DNA of 64,000 nucleotides. It comes from Nocardia sputorum (lineage in GTDB: Bacteria; Actinomycetota; Actinomycetes; Mycobacteriales; Mycobacteriaceae). Below are positions 43,160 to 51,785 of the stretch, one piece after another. Numbering within the stretch: the stretch's first letter is position 1; every line of letters begins with the position of its first letter. The notes under the pieces were generated by a model. That model saw only the letters and a program-made list of their open reading frames with translations. It was not told where the DNA came from and did no database searches. The DNA lies in assembly GCF_027924405.1 (NCBI RefSeq), contig NZ_AP026978.1, forward strand, positions 3,534,001-3,598,000, read 5' to 3'. The position numbers and the translations under genes were made by a program.

Positions 43160-43732
43160 TCACGTGTCCTGCTGCTGCCGCCAGTCGCGCACCGCGTCGC
43201 GCGTGCGGTCGAACAGCGCCAACGGCGGGCCGGCCAGCAGGTTCGCCGGCGCGGACTCCCCCGCGTGCGGATGCGGGCGGGTGGGCGCCACCGCCTCGGC
43301 GGCCCGCACCGATCCGGCCATCCGCTTCAGTTGGCTGCTGGAGAACTGCGCGCGCAGCAGCGGGAACTCCTCGGCTTCCTCGTGCGTGGCGTGCTCGTCG
43401 ACCGCGGCGGCGAACCGGGCCAGCCGGGCATCGAACTCCGGATGGTCCACACCGAGGTGGTAGAGGTCGGCCAGCGCGCGTTTGGCCGCGTTCTCCTCCG
43501 CCAACCGCGGTTGCACGATGTCGGCGTCGGCGCCGAAACGGGCTCGCCCGGCCACCGGGTGCACGACCTCCTCCTCGGCGCTCTCGTGCACGGCCAGCAA
43601 CCGCACCAGGTCGGTGAACAGATCCTGTTTCGCGTCGGGACCCGCCTGTAGTCGCGCCAGCAGCTCGCGGATCTTCGCGTGCTGGGCGGTGAGCAGGTCG
43701 ACGACATCCTGGTCGGTCATCGCAACACTCAT
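43160..43732 (-). CDS. Hemerythrin domain-containing protein
   Basis: A 190-residue protein whose first 150 residues form a four-helix hemerythrin domain. The His and Glu residues of LLTAQHAKIREL, LAVHESAEEEVVHPV, LGVDHPEF and VDEHATHEEAEEFPLL would hold a diiron site for O2, NO or redox sensing. The basic C-terminal tail (DRTRDAVRDWRQQ) is unassigned. ATG 43732 gives 190 residues; ATG 43720 is an alternative. Starts eight bases after the ThDP enzyme stop. Confidence 0.88.
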   Translation of the reverse strand: MSVAMTDQDVVDLLTAQHAKIRELLARLQAGPDAKQDLFTDLVRLLAVHESAEEEVVHPVAGRARFGADADIVQPRLAEENAAKRALADLYHLGVDHPEFDARLARFAAAVDEHATHEEAEEFPLLRAQFSSSQLKRMAGSVRAAEAVAPTRPHPHAGESAPANLLAGPPLALFDRTRDAVRDWRQQQDT

Positions 43733-43740
43733 TTCTGTCG

Positions 43741-45522
43741 CTACGGAATGAATTCCTGGACTTTGGCTTTCGCGCCCTGCGCGACCAGGTGCCAGGCGTC
43801 GGGGTCGCCGCGCAGCACGGCTTCGGCGGTGTCCTTCATCTGATCCCAGGTCGCGTGCGGCGGGATGGGCGGCACGTCGGGGTCGCAGTGCACGTCGAGC
43901 ACGACCGGGCCGTCGGCGTGCAGGGCGCTGTCCCAGGCCGGGCCCAGCTCCTCGGGGGTCCGCACGGTGATGCCGGTCAGGCCGGCGCTGTGGGCGACCT
44001 CGGCGTAGGAGACGTCGGGAAGCGTTTGCGACTGCTCGAATTTCGGCGCGCCGCCCATGGCCCGCAGCTCCCAGGTGACCTGGTTGAGGTCGTTGTTGTG
44101 GAAGACGCAGACGACCAGGCGCTGGTCGCGCCAGCGGGGGCGGTAGCGGGCGATGGTCAGCAGTTCGGCCATGCCGTTCATCTGCATGGCGCCGTCGCCG
44201 ACCAGCGCGATCACGGGCCGGTCGGGGTGGGCGAACTTGGCGCCGATGGCGTAGGGCACGCCGGGGCCCATGGTGGCCAAGGTGCCCGACAGCGATCCGC
44301 GCATCCGGCCGCGAAAGCGCAGGCAGCGGGCGTACCAGTTGGTCGAGGACCCGGAATCCGCGGTGACGATGGCATCCTCGGGAATGCGTTCGGACAGCTC
44401 CCACACCACCCGCATCGGGTTGACCGGTTCGGCGTCCAGCAGGGATTGGCGTTCGACGGTCTGCCACCAGCGGGCGACGTTCTTCTCGACCCGCTCCCGC
44501 CAGCTGCGGTCGCCCTTGCGCCGCACCAGCGGAATCAGCTCCGCCAGCGTCGATTTCGCGTCGCCGACCAGGTTCACCTCGGTGGGGTACCGCATGCCGA
44601 TCATGGCGCCGTCGAGGTCGATCTGCACCGCGCGCGCCTGCCCCGGTTCGGGCAGGAACTGGCTGTAGGGGAAATTCGATCCGACGATCAGCAGCGTGTC
44701 GCAGTCGCGCATGAGCTCGTAACTGGGCCTGCTGCCGAGCAATCCGATCGCGCCCGTGACGAAAGGCAGGTCGTCGGGCAGCACGTCCTTGCCCAGCAGC
44801 GCCTTCGCCACGCCCGCGCCGGTGCGCTCGGCGAGCTCGATGACCTCCTCGGCGGCCGCGCGGGCGCCCTGACCGACGAGGATGGCGACCTTCGATCCGG
44901 CCTCGAGCACCTCCGCCGCGCGCCGGATGTCCTCGTGCGCGGGCACCACGCGTGTCGAGAGCGATCCCGGTGGGCTCGACGGCACCTGCTTGAAGGCGTG
45001 CTGCGGTGGATGGTATTGCTCTTCTTGCAGATCCGACGGGATGATCACCGCGGTCGGGGCCCGGCGCGCGGCCGCGATCCGGAAGGCGCGATCCAGCGCG
45101 TTGGGCAGCTGGCTGGCCACGTTCACCTCGACCAGATAGTCCGACGCCACGTCCTTGAACAGACTCTGCAGATCCACTTCCTGCTGATAGCTGCCGCCCA
45201 TGGCGCTGCGGGCGGTCTGCCCGACGATCGCCACCACCGGGACGTGATCGAGCTTCGCGTCGTACAGCCCGTTGAGCAGGTGAATCGCCCCGGGCCCCGA
45301 GGTCGCGGTGCACACGCCCACCTTGCCGCTGAATTTGGCGTATCCGGTGGCCTGGAACGCCGACATCTCCTCGTGGCGGGCTTGGATGAACGCCGGCGTG
45401 TCCTCGGCGCGGCCGAAAGCGGCGATCAGGCCGTTGATCCCGTCGCCGGGATAACCGAAGACCTGCTCGACGCCCCACTCCCGCAGACGCTGCACGACGT
45501 AGTCACCGACCTGTTGAGCCAT
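43741..45522 (-). CDS. Thiamine-diphosphate-dependent enzyme (pyruvate oxidase/PoxB-like)
   Basis: A 593-residue protein of the acetolactate synthase/pyruvate oxidase family. The catalytic Glu lies in ARHEEMSAFQATGY, FAD/oxidase-type middle domain motifs follow, and the ThDP-binding GDGAMQMNGMAEL...NN segment is intact. The PGDGINGLIAAF start and overall length suit pyruvate:quinone-type oxidases, which feed acetate and electrons to the membrane under stress or stationary phase. AGGAGG precedes the ATG, and a GATT-N15-GGGTAC promoter lies 49 bases upstream. Confidence 0.9.
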   Translation of the reverse strand: MAQQVGDYVVQRLREWGVEQVFGYPGDGINGLIAAFGRAEDTPAFIQARHEEMSAFQATGYAKFSGKVGVCTATSGPGAIHLLNGLYDAKLDHVPVVAIVGQTARSAMGGSYQQEVDLQSLFKDVASDYLVEVNVASQLPNALDRAFRIAAARRAPTAVIIPSDLQEEQYHPPQHAFKQVPSSPPGSLSTRVVPAHEDIRRAAEVLEAGSKVAILVGQGARAAAEEVIELAERTGAGVAKALLGKDVLPDDLPFVTGAIGLLGSRPSYELMRDCDTLLIVGSNFPYSQFLPEPGQARAVQIDLDGAMIGMRYPTEVNLVGDAKSTLAELIPLVRRKGDRSWRERVEKNVARWWQTVERQSLLDAEPVNPMRVVWELSERIPEDAIVTADSGSSTNWYARCLRFRGRMRGSLSGTLATMGPGVPYAIGAKFAHPDRPVIALVGDGAMQMNGMAELLTIARYRPRWRDQRLVVCVFHNNDLNQVTWELRAMGGAPKFEQSQTLPDVSYAEVAHSAGLTGITVRTPEELGPAWDSALHADGPVVLDVHCDPDVPPIPPHATWDQMKDTAEAVLRGDPDAWHLVAQGAKAKVQEFIP

Positions 45523-45570
45523 AGGGTTCCTCCTGTCCGTGTGCCGGTGGCAGGGTCCGTCGACGGGCGG

Positions 45571-45595
45571 GTACCCGGGCGGTCATGCGCCAATC
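45571..45595 (-). promoter_or_regulatory. SigF/SigB-type promoter (GATT-N15-GGGTAC)
   Basis: On the minus strand GATT (45595-45592), 15 bases, GGGTAC (45576-45571). It would drive the ThDP enzyme, hemerythrin and SDR genes independently of the upstream P-type ATPase. Confidence 0.65.
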
Positions 45596-45610
45596 AGCGC
45601 GGCCGCCGCC

Positions 45611-48600
45611 CTAGGCGGTCTCTTGCGGGGGCAGCAGCCGCGGGAGCAGCACGGCGGCGGCGGTGGCGGTCGTCGCGCACGTGGTCGCGATCCCCCATCC
45701 GACGGGATCCAGCGGGCGGCAACCGAAATAGCCGCACAGCCCCGGCGTCATCACCACCGCGCCGAGCACCGCGCCACTGGCCGCCGTGGTGAGCCACACC
45801 AGCGGGCTGCGGTATCCGGAGACCAGCGTCTGCCCGAGCTGCGTGCCGATCAGCGCGACCAGCCCGATGGTCGCCGCGCGCCGCTGCGTGCCGGTCATGC
45901 GGCCGAGGGTCCAGGCGACCGACGCGCTGGTAGCCGTCGCGACACCGCGGACGCCGAGCGTGCGCAGCAGGTCCGTGCCCAGGTCGGCGCGCGGGAGTCC
46001 GGCCAGCCGCTCTCCGGCCCGCTCCGCCTGCGCCCGCGGATCGTCGGCGTCGTCGGGATCGGCGGTGTCGCGCTCGCGCGACAGCGCCAGCGCCATGGCG
46101 GGGAACATGTCGGTGAGCATGTTCACCAGCAGGAATTGCCGGGTGCCCAGCGGCGCCCGGCCACTGACGGCGGTGCCGTACAGCGTGAAGGCCACTTCGC
46201 CCGCGTTGCCGCCGACCAGCACGCCGACGGCGTCGGTGACCCGCTGCCACATGCCGCGCCCTTCGACGAGGGCGTGCAACAGCACCAGCGGGTCGGGGTG
46301 GGTGAGCACCATGTCGGCGGCATTGCGGGCGGCGACCGAACCCTGTGCGGCCAAGCCGATTCCGACGTCGGCGGTGCGGATGGCGGCGGCGTCGTTGCTG
46401 CCGTCGCCGGTCATGCCGACCACGTGACCCGCGCGGCGCAGCGCCGCCACGATACGCACCTTCTGCTCCGGGTCGACGCGGGCGAAGACGGTACTCTGCT
46501 CGATCAGCTCCGTCTGCGCGGTCTCGTCCAGACGGTCGAGATCCGCGCCGGTCACCACCTGGCCGGCCTCGATACCGAGCTGGCGGGCCACCGCCGCGGC
46601 GGTCACCGGGTGGTCGCCGGTGATCATGCGCACGCTGATGCCGTTGCGTTGCAACGCGGTCACCAGCGGCAGCGTCTGGGGGCGCGGAGCGTCGGCGAGG
46701 CCGAGGAAACCGAGCAGGGTGAGCTCCTCGACGGCCGCCTCGACGTCGTCGGGTTCGCCGGGCAGATCGCGGCGGGCCACCACGAGCACCCGCAGGCCCT
46801 GCTCGGCGAGATCGCGCACCGCCTTGTCGGCGCGTTCGCGCATGTGCTCGTCGAAGGGATGGTCGGTGTCGTCGGTCCGCACCCGGGTGCAGCGCGACAG
46901 GACGACTTCCGGCGCGCCCTTGACGATCAACCGCAGTTTGTGGGCGGTGTGGCCGAGGGTGGCGGCGTAGCCGCGGTTGGATTCGAACGGGATCTCCTCG
47001 ATCGGATCCCAGCGGCGGGCGTCGTCGCCGAGCGCCTCGGCCGCGGCGTCGACCACCGCACGGTCGGTGGCGTGCGCGATCGGGCCCTCGGCGGGGTCGG
47101 GGCAGGCGCGGGCCGCGGCGCGCAGCAGGCGGTGCGCGCTCTCCGAGCCGGCGTCCGGGGACCACTGGTCGTCGAGATCGGCGAGGGTGGTCAGCCGCAG
47201 CCGCCCTTCGGTGAGGGTGCCGGTCTTGTCGAAGCACAAGGTGTCCACCCGGCCGAGGGCCTCGACGGTGCGGCTGGCGCGCACCAGCACGCCGTGCCGC
47301 GACAGCCTGCGGGCGGCGGCCAGCTGAGCGACCGTGGCCACCAGCGGCAGTCCCTCGGGGACCGCGGCGACCGCGACGGCCACACCGTCGGCGATCGCGG
47401 TGCGCAGCGGCCTGCCGCGCAGCATGCCCAGCCCGGTCACGACGCCACCGCCGGTCAAGGTCAGCGGCAGGGCGCGGTCGGTCAAGCGGCGCAACTGCGC
47501 TTGCACGCCTGCCTTCTCCGGCGGGATGGCGCCGGCCGCGGCGCGGCCTGCCTGGGTGTCGGGGCCGACGGCCACGACGATCGCCCGCGCGGTGCCGTTG
47601 ACCACGGTGCTGCCCTCGAACACCATGCAGGCGCGATCGGCCACCGACGTGCCCGGGGTGGCGGGCACCTGCTTGTCGACGGTGATCGACTCGCCGGTGA
47701 GGCCGGATTCGTCCATCTCGAGGTCGTCGGCGCGCAGCAGTCGCGCGTCGGCGGGGACCACATCCCCGCCGCGCAGCACGATCACGTCGCCGAGTGCGAG
47801 AACGGTGGCGGGCACCTTCCGTTCGCGTGGTTCGCGCGCGTCCAGCTCGGCGCGATCGATCACGCGGGCGGTGAGCCGTTCGCCCTCGAACAGGCGGTGC
47901 AGCGCGCCCTCGGCACGCTGCCGCTGCCAGGCCGACACCAGCGCGTTGACCCCGAGCACCGACGACAGCAGCACCGCGTCCGACGGCGCGCCGAGCACGG
48001 CGGTGGCGACCGCGCCCACCCCGAGAATCGGGGTGAGCGGATCGGCCAGCTCGCGGCGCAGTTGGCCCGCGAACGACACCGCCGAGGCGAGGACGCGCGC
48101 GCCGGGGATGCGGGCGGCGGGACTGGGCGCGGCACGCTCCTCGACGGGCGCGGGCCGCGGCAACCGGCTCAGCACCTCACCGGGTTCGAGGGCGTGCCAC
48201 GGCAGCAGCGGGGCGAGGGTGGCCTGGGGCTCGGCGCGCGCTGCGCGCCAGCCGGTGTAGGCGCCGCTGAGCAGACCGGTGTAGTGGGCGGCGGTCATCG
48301 GCGAGGACCGGCCCGCGCTGTCCGGGGCGACGGCCAGCAGCAACCCGCCCAGCGCGGCCGCCGACAGGGCCAGTGAGCGGCCCCGTTCGCTCACCTGCCG
48401 GGCCGGGGCGATGGCGGCGAGCACCCGGTGGGCCTGCCCGAGATCGCGGCAGACCGCGTCGGCGGTCCAGGGCATCTGCAGCGCGTTGCCTTCCCGCACC
48501 GCCATCCCGATACCGACATCGGCGAAGGCCAGGGCCTTGTGCGCGCGGGGACTCAGCACCGCGACGACGTGGCCGTCCTGTTGCAGGGTGCGCACGCGTT

Positions 48601-50218
48601 CGCTGAGCGAACGCGACGGGGAGACGAATTCGTCGGCCATCGACCGCAGTTCGGCGGCGTCGGCGCCCGCGGCGAGGGTCACCCGCAGGCCCGCGCTGCG
48701 GGCCCTGCTCAGCAGGGCGTGCGCGCGCCGGTCGAGTTCGCGTCCGACCAGCACCCGTCCCACCGGTGTGCCGTTGTCGTGGAGTTCGCGCCATACCGCG
48801 CGGCGGGTGTCGCCGTCATCGGGCCTTCCGGTCGCGGGGTGCACCAGACGCCGGTGGCCGCCGGCCGACAGGTAGCGGTCGGTGTCGTCGGGCAGCAAGT
48901 CGTTCTGGGCGCCTTCGCCGGCCTCCTGTTCCCACAGCAGCCGCTGGCTCGCGCTCCATACTTCGGCGACCGACCACCGTGGATCGGTGGCTTCGGCGTC
49001 GAGGATCAACCGGCGCGCGGTCAACAGCGACTCTCCGTCGATGACCAGCGCCGACAATCGGTCCAGCCGCCGCCACACGCGCGGGTGCAGCGTCAGTACG
49101 CCCGCCCGGCCCAGCATCGTCGAGACCAGCGCCCCGTAGGCTTCGCGGCTGGCCCGCGCCGCCTTGGGCGCTCCCAGTTCCAGCGCGTCGGCGGCGCCGA
49201 ACAGGCCGCGGCCGCCGAGCACGGAGGTGACCGCACCCACCAGCGCGCCCGCGGCCGTTTCGTCGGCGACCCGCTCGATCGGTCCCTGCGGCATCTCGAC
49301 CACGCGGGCGCGCGGCGTCAGCGGATCGCAGACTTCCGCCGGGCGGCGGTCGATGTCGGCTTCCCAGTCGCGCCATTGCGCGTACCGGGTCAGCGACTCG
49401 GTCAGGGTGAGACCGCGGTGCACCGCGTCGATCACCAGGTTCGCCGTGCCCGCCGCGGCGGTGTTGCCCAGGGCGTTGCCGATGGCGTTGGCCGTGGTGA
49501 GCAGCAGGTCGGTGCGGGTACGGCCGAGCTGTTCCTCCAGTGGTTTGCGCAGGCGGGGCTGGGTGTCGACGAAGGCGGCCACCGCGCGCAGCACGCGGGC
49601 GGGCTTGCGCAACGGCAGCACCGCGGCCACCGTCGACAGCGCGATCGCGCCCACGTCGCCTGCGACCTGGATCCCGGCCGCCAGCAGCGGTTCCCGATCG
49701 CCGGGGTGCTCACAGCCGCGGCTCCAGTCCAGGTCGCCGACCGCGGTGTCGGCCTCGACGGACTCGATGGCCGACACCAGGGCGGGCAGGTCGGCCGCGC
49801 CGTGCTCGAGCGCGGCGACGACGCGCCCGGTCACCGCGTTCACCCGCCACCAGCGCACGTCGCGGCGCCGGTCCAGGGTCCGGTGCAGCGCTCGGGTGAC
49901 GTCGCCGCTCTTGCCGGAGTCCAGTCCGCGCACTTCCACGGTGGCCCGGTCCTCGTAGAGGGCCACCCGGCGGCGGGTGCGCAGCGCATGCGGATCGATC
50001 AGCGCCGCCAGTTCGTCGCGCAACTCCTCGTCACGTCCCAGGTTGAGCAGCGACGCGCTCGCTCGCGCGCCCGCCACCACCGCCTGCACCGGCGCCTGTG
50101 CCGCTTTCGCGCCCAGACCGACGGCCTTCTCCACCCCTGCGCGGGCCATCTCGGCGGCGACGGAGGTCGGCGCCTCGAGCCACCACGGCGAGACGGCTGC
50201 GCGTAGTAAGAAGCTCAT
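45611..50218 (-). CDS. Large cation-translocating P-type ATPase (CtpI-like)
   Basis: A 1535-residue P-type ATPase. The C-terminal about 850 residues contain all core motifs: LTGESITVDK (actuator TGES), PEGLP in the membrane, CFDKTGTLTEG with the phosphorylated Asp, and MTGDGSNDAAA. PEGLP places it near P2 (Ca/Mn-like) pumps. The first about 700 residues are an extra region typical of mycobacterial CtpI-type proteins, including a degenerate HAD-like stretch (VVAVLSPRAHKALAFADVGIGMAV). Substrate ion is not known. A GTTT-N15-GGGTAG promoter ends nine bases before the ATG. Confidence 0.9.
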   Translation of the reverse strand: MSFLLRAAVSPWWLEAPTSVAAEMARAGVEKAVGLGAKAAQAPVQAVVAGARASASLLNLGRDEELRDELAALIDPHALRTRRRVALYEDRATVEVRGLDSGKSGDVTRALHRTLDRRRDVRWWRVNAVTGRVVAALEHGAADLPALVSAIESVEADTAVGDLDWSRGCEHPGDREPLLAAGIQVAGDVGAIALSTVAAVLPLRKPARVLRAVAAFVDTQPRLRKPLEEQLGRTRTDLLLTTANAIGNALGNTAAAGTANLVIDAVHRGLTLTESLTRYAQWRDWEADIDRRPAEVCDPLTPRARVVEMPQGPIERVADETAAGALVGAVTSVLGGRGLFGAADALELGAPKAARASREAYGALVSTMLGRAGVLTLHPRVWRRLDRLSALVIDGESLLTARRLILDAEATDPRWSVAEVWSASQRLLWEQEAGEGAQNDLLPDDTDRYLSAGGHRRLVHPATGRPDDGDTRRAVWRELHDNGTPVGRVLVGRELDRRAHALLSRARSAGLRVTLAAGADAAELRSMADEFVSPSRSLSERVRTLQQDGHVVAVLSPRAHKALAFADVGIGMAVREGNALQMPWTADAVCRDLGQAHRVLAAIAPARQVSERGRSLALSAAALGGLLLAVAPDSAGRSSPMTAAHYTGLLSGAYTGWRAARAEPQATLAPLLPWHALEPGEVLSRLPRPAPVEERAAPSPAARIPGARVLASAVSFAGQLRRELADPLTPILGVGAVATAVLGAPSDAVLLSSVLGVNALVSAWQRQRAEGALHRLFEGERLTARVIDRAELDAREPRERKVPATVLALGDVIVLRGGDVVPADARLLRADDLEMDESGLTGESITVDKQVPATPGTSVADRACMVFEGSTVVNGTARAIVVAVGPDTQAGRAAAGAIPPEKAGVQAQLRRLTDRALPLTLTGGGVVTGLGMLRGRPLRTAIADGVAVAVAAVPEGLPLVATVAQLAAARRLSRHGVLVRASRTVEALGRVDTLCFDKTGTLTEGRLRLTTLADLDDQWSPDAGSESAHRLLRAAARACPDPAEGPIAHATDRAVVDAAAEALGDDARRWDPIEEIPFESNRGYAATLGHTAHKLRLIVKGAPEVVLSRCTRVRTDDTDHPFDEHMRERADKAVRDLAEQGLRVLVVARRDLPGEPDDVEAAVEELTLLGFLGLADAPRPQTLPLVTALQRNGISVRMITGDHPVTAAAVARQLGIEAGQVVTGADLDRLDETAQTELIEQSTVFARVDPEQKVRIVAALRRAGHVVGMTGDGSNDAAAIRTADVGIGLAAQGSVAARNAADMVLTHPDPLVLLHALVEGRGMWQRVTDAVGVLVGGNAGEVAFTLYGTAVSGRAPLGTRQFLLVNMLTDMFPAMALALSRERDTADPDDADDPRAQAERAGERLAGLPRADLGTDLLRTLGVRGVATATSASVAWTLGRMTGTQRRAATIGLVALIGTQLGQTLVSGYRSPLVWLTTAASGAVLGAVVMTPGLCGYFGCRPLDPVGWGIATTCATTATAAAVLLPRLLPPQETA

Positions 50219-50227
50219 ACACGGCAG

Positions 50228-50252
50228 CTACCCAGGCCCGAACAGAGCAAAC
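50228..50252 (-). promoter_or_regulatory. SigF/SigB-type promoter (GTTT-N15-GGGTAG) of the P-type ATPase
   Basis: On the minus strand GTTT (50252-50249), a 15-base spacer and GGGTAG (50233-50228), nine bases before the ATG at 50218, so the leader is only a few bases. Confidence 0.78.
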
Positions 50253-50258
50253 CGTCCG

Positions 50259-50286
50259 CCGCCGCGGTCTCGGACGACCGCGGCGG
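50259..50286 (-). terminator. Hairpin terminator after the alcohol dehydrogenase
   Basis: Perfect 11-bp stem CCGCCGCGGTC (50259-50269) and GACCGCGGCGG (50276-50286) with a six-base loop, just beyond the minus-strand stop at 50302 and upstream of the ATPase promoter. Confidence 0.8.
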
Positions 50287-50301
50287 GGTCCGCCGCGCCG
50301 G

Positions 50302-51495
50302 TCAGTTCGTGGCGGTCGGGTCGAGCACGACTTTTATCGCGCCGTCGGTTTTCTGTTGGAAGTCGGCGTAGCCCTGCGCTGCTGCGCTCAGCGGTAGCCG
50401 ATGGGTGGCGAAGCCGTCCACGCCCAGTGGGTCGCCGTCACGCAGCAGCGGCATGATGTCCTCCACCCATCGTTTGACGTTCGCCTGGCCCATCCGCAGC
50501 TGGATCTGCTTGTCGAACAACACCCGCATCGGCAGCGGATCGCGCATGCCGCCGTAGACGCCGATCACCGAGATCGTGCCGCCGCGGCGGACGATGTCGA
50601 TCGCGGAGTTCAGCGCCGCGAGCCGGTCGACGCCCGCGGTGTCCATCACCTTCTGGGCCACCGCGTCCGGCAGGAACGCCGCCGAACGCTGGGCCACCGA
50701 CGCGATCGGCGACCCGTGGGCCTCCATCCCGACCGCGTCGATCACCGCGTCGGTGCCGCGGCCCTCGGTCCAGCCGCGGATGATGTCGCCGACCGGCTCG
50801 TCGGCGGCGGCGAGGTCGATCACTTCCACGCCGCGCCCGGCCACCCGCGCCAGCCGCTCGGGCACCCGGTCCACGCCGATGACGCGATAGCCGCGCTGCG
50901 CCGCGACCCGGCAGGCCATGTCCCCGATCGGGCCGAGACCGAGCACGGTCACCGAACCGCCGTCGGGCACCCCGGCGTACTCCACCGCCTGCCAAGCGGT
51001 GGGCAGCACGTCGGACAAATACAGGAAGCGGTCGTCGGCAGGTCCCTCGGGCACTTTGACATGGGTGGCGTCCGCGTGTGGCACCCGCAGATACTCCGCC
51101 TGACCGCCGGGCACCTGCCCGTAGAGTTTCGAGTAGCCGAACAGGGCCGCGCCGCAACCGTACCGGCGGACCTGGGTCGTCTCGCACTGGGTGGGCAGGC
51201 CGGTCCGGCACATGTAGCAGCCGCCGCAGCTGATCTGGAACGGGACCACGACACGGTCGCCGCGGGACAGCCCGGTGACCGCCGAGCCGGTCTCCACCAC
51301 CCGTCCCATGGCTTCGTGACCGAGGACGTCGCCGGTGCTCATGTAGGCGCCGAGCAGCTCGTACAGGTGCAGGTCGGAACCGCAGATCCCAGTGGAGGTG
51401 ACCTCGATGATCGCGTCCGTGGGGGCCTCGATGCGGGGATCGGGCACCGTCTCCACGGCGACTTTGCGTCGTCCTTGCCAGGTCACTGCCTTCAT
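50302..51495 (-). CDS. Zinc-dependent alcohol/formaldehyde dehydrogenase-like protein
   Basis: A 397-residue medium-chain dehydrogenase. ICGSDLHLYE and LGHEAMG give the catalytic zinc ligands, CGGCYMCRTGLPTQC the structural zinc cluster, and VLGLGPIGDMACRVAAQRG the NAD(P) fold. It matches the glutathione-independent formaldehyde dehydrogenase-like branch. ATG 51495 is behind GGAGGAG. A textbook stress promoter (GTTT-N15-GGGTAG) lies 41 bases upstream. Confidence 0.9.
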   Translation of the reverse strand: MKAVTWQGRRKVAVETVPDPRIEAPTDAIIEVTSTGICGSDLHLYELLGAYMSTGDVLGHEAMGRVVETGSAVTGLSRGDRVVVPFQISCGGCYMCRTGLPTQCETTQVRRYGCGAALFGYSKLYGQVPGGQAEYLRVPHADATHVKVPEGPADDRFLYLSDVLPTAWQAVEYAGVPDGGSVTVLGLGPIGDMACRVAAQRGYRVIGVDRVPERLARVAGRGVEVIDLAAADEPVGDIIRGWTEGRGTDAVIDAVGMEAHGSPIASVAQRSAAFLPDAVAQKVMDTAGVDRLAALNSAIDIVRRGGTISVIGVYGGMRDPLPMRVLFDKQIQLRMGQANVKRWVEDIMPLLRDGDPLGVDGFATHRLPLSAAAQGYADFQQKTDGAIKVVLDPTATN

Positions 51496-51535
51496 CCGGG
51501 CGCTCCTCCGGTCGGGGTCGATAACTGTCCCCGTC

Positions 51536-51560
51536 CTACCCGGCGGCCTGGCCCCGAAAC
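51536..51560 (-). promoter_or_regulatory. SigF/SigB-type promoter (GTTT-N15-GGGTAG) of the dehydrogenase
   Basis: On the minus strand GTTT (51560-51557), 15 bases, GGGTAG (51541-51536). Best match to the consensus in this window. Confidence 0.82.
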
Positions 51561-51571
51561 GACCGCCGCCG

Positions 51572-51596
51572 GGTTTGCCCGCCCCCCTTCGGGTAG
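51572..51596 (+). promoter_or_regulatory. Divergent SigF/SigB-type promoter (GGTT-N15-GGGTAG)
   Basis: GGTT (51572-51575), 15 bases, GGGTAG (51591-51596), pointing right through the formate dehydrogenase remnant to the decarboxylase at 51786. Confidence 0.6.
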
Positions 51597-51645
51597 GTGG
51601 CGTCTCCCCTTCCATTACGGGTATCGGGATCGCGGGGACGGCACG

Positions 51646-51744
51646 CACGACCGGGCGGCGAACGAGCTGACCACCGATGTCGACCCCGCGTCCAAGCAGC
51701 CGCTGTTCAAGACCGCGGCGGCCCGTATACGACGGGCACCGTAA
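51646..51744 (+). pseudogene. C-terminal remnant of a molybdopterin oxidoreductase (formate dehydrogenase type)
   Basis: In frame, the codons before the TAA at 51742 read ANELTTDVDPASKQPLFK then TAAARI, which is the characteristic terminal segment of formate-dehydrogenase-type molybdoenzymes. Nothing upstream in this frame resembles the rest of the enzyme, and the adjacent dehydrogenase gene begins within 150 bases, so only about 32 codons survive. A deletion scar. Confidence 0.6.
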
Positions 51745-51751
51745 GCCGCAG

Positions 51752-51776
51752 GTGTGCCGGCGCCGTTTCGGGGTAG
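51752..51776 (+). promoter_or_regulatory. Possible SigF/SigB-type promoter (GTGT-N15-GGGTAG)
   Basis: GTGT (51752-51755), 15 bases, GGGTAG (51771-51776), nine bases before the GTG of the decarboxylase. The upstream box is weaker than at the other sites. Confidence 0.5.
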
Positions 51777-51785
51777 GCGGTAGCC

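Noticed and set aside
43160..45478. 772-codon minus-strand frame joining the ThDP enzyme and the hemerythrin
   Set aside because: Only the terminal 190 codons are a real protein; the rest is an out-of-frame reading of the ThDP gene.
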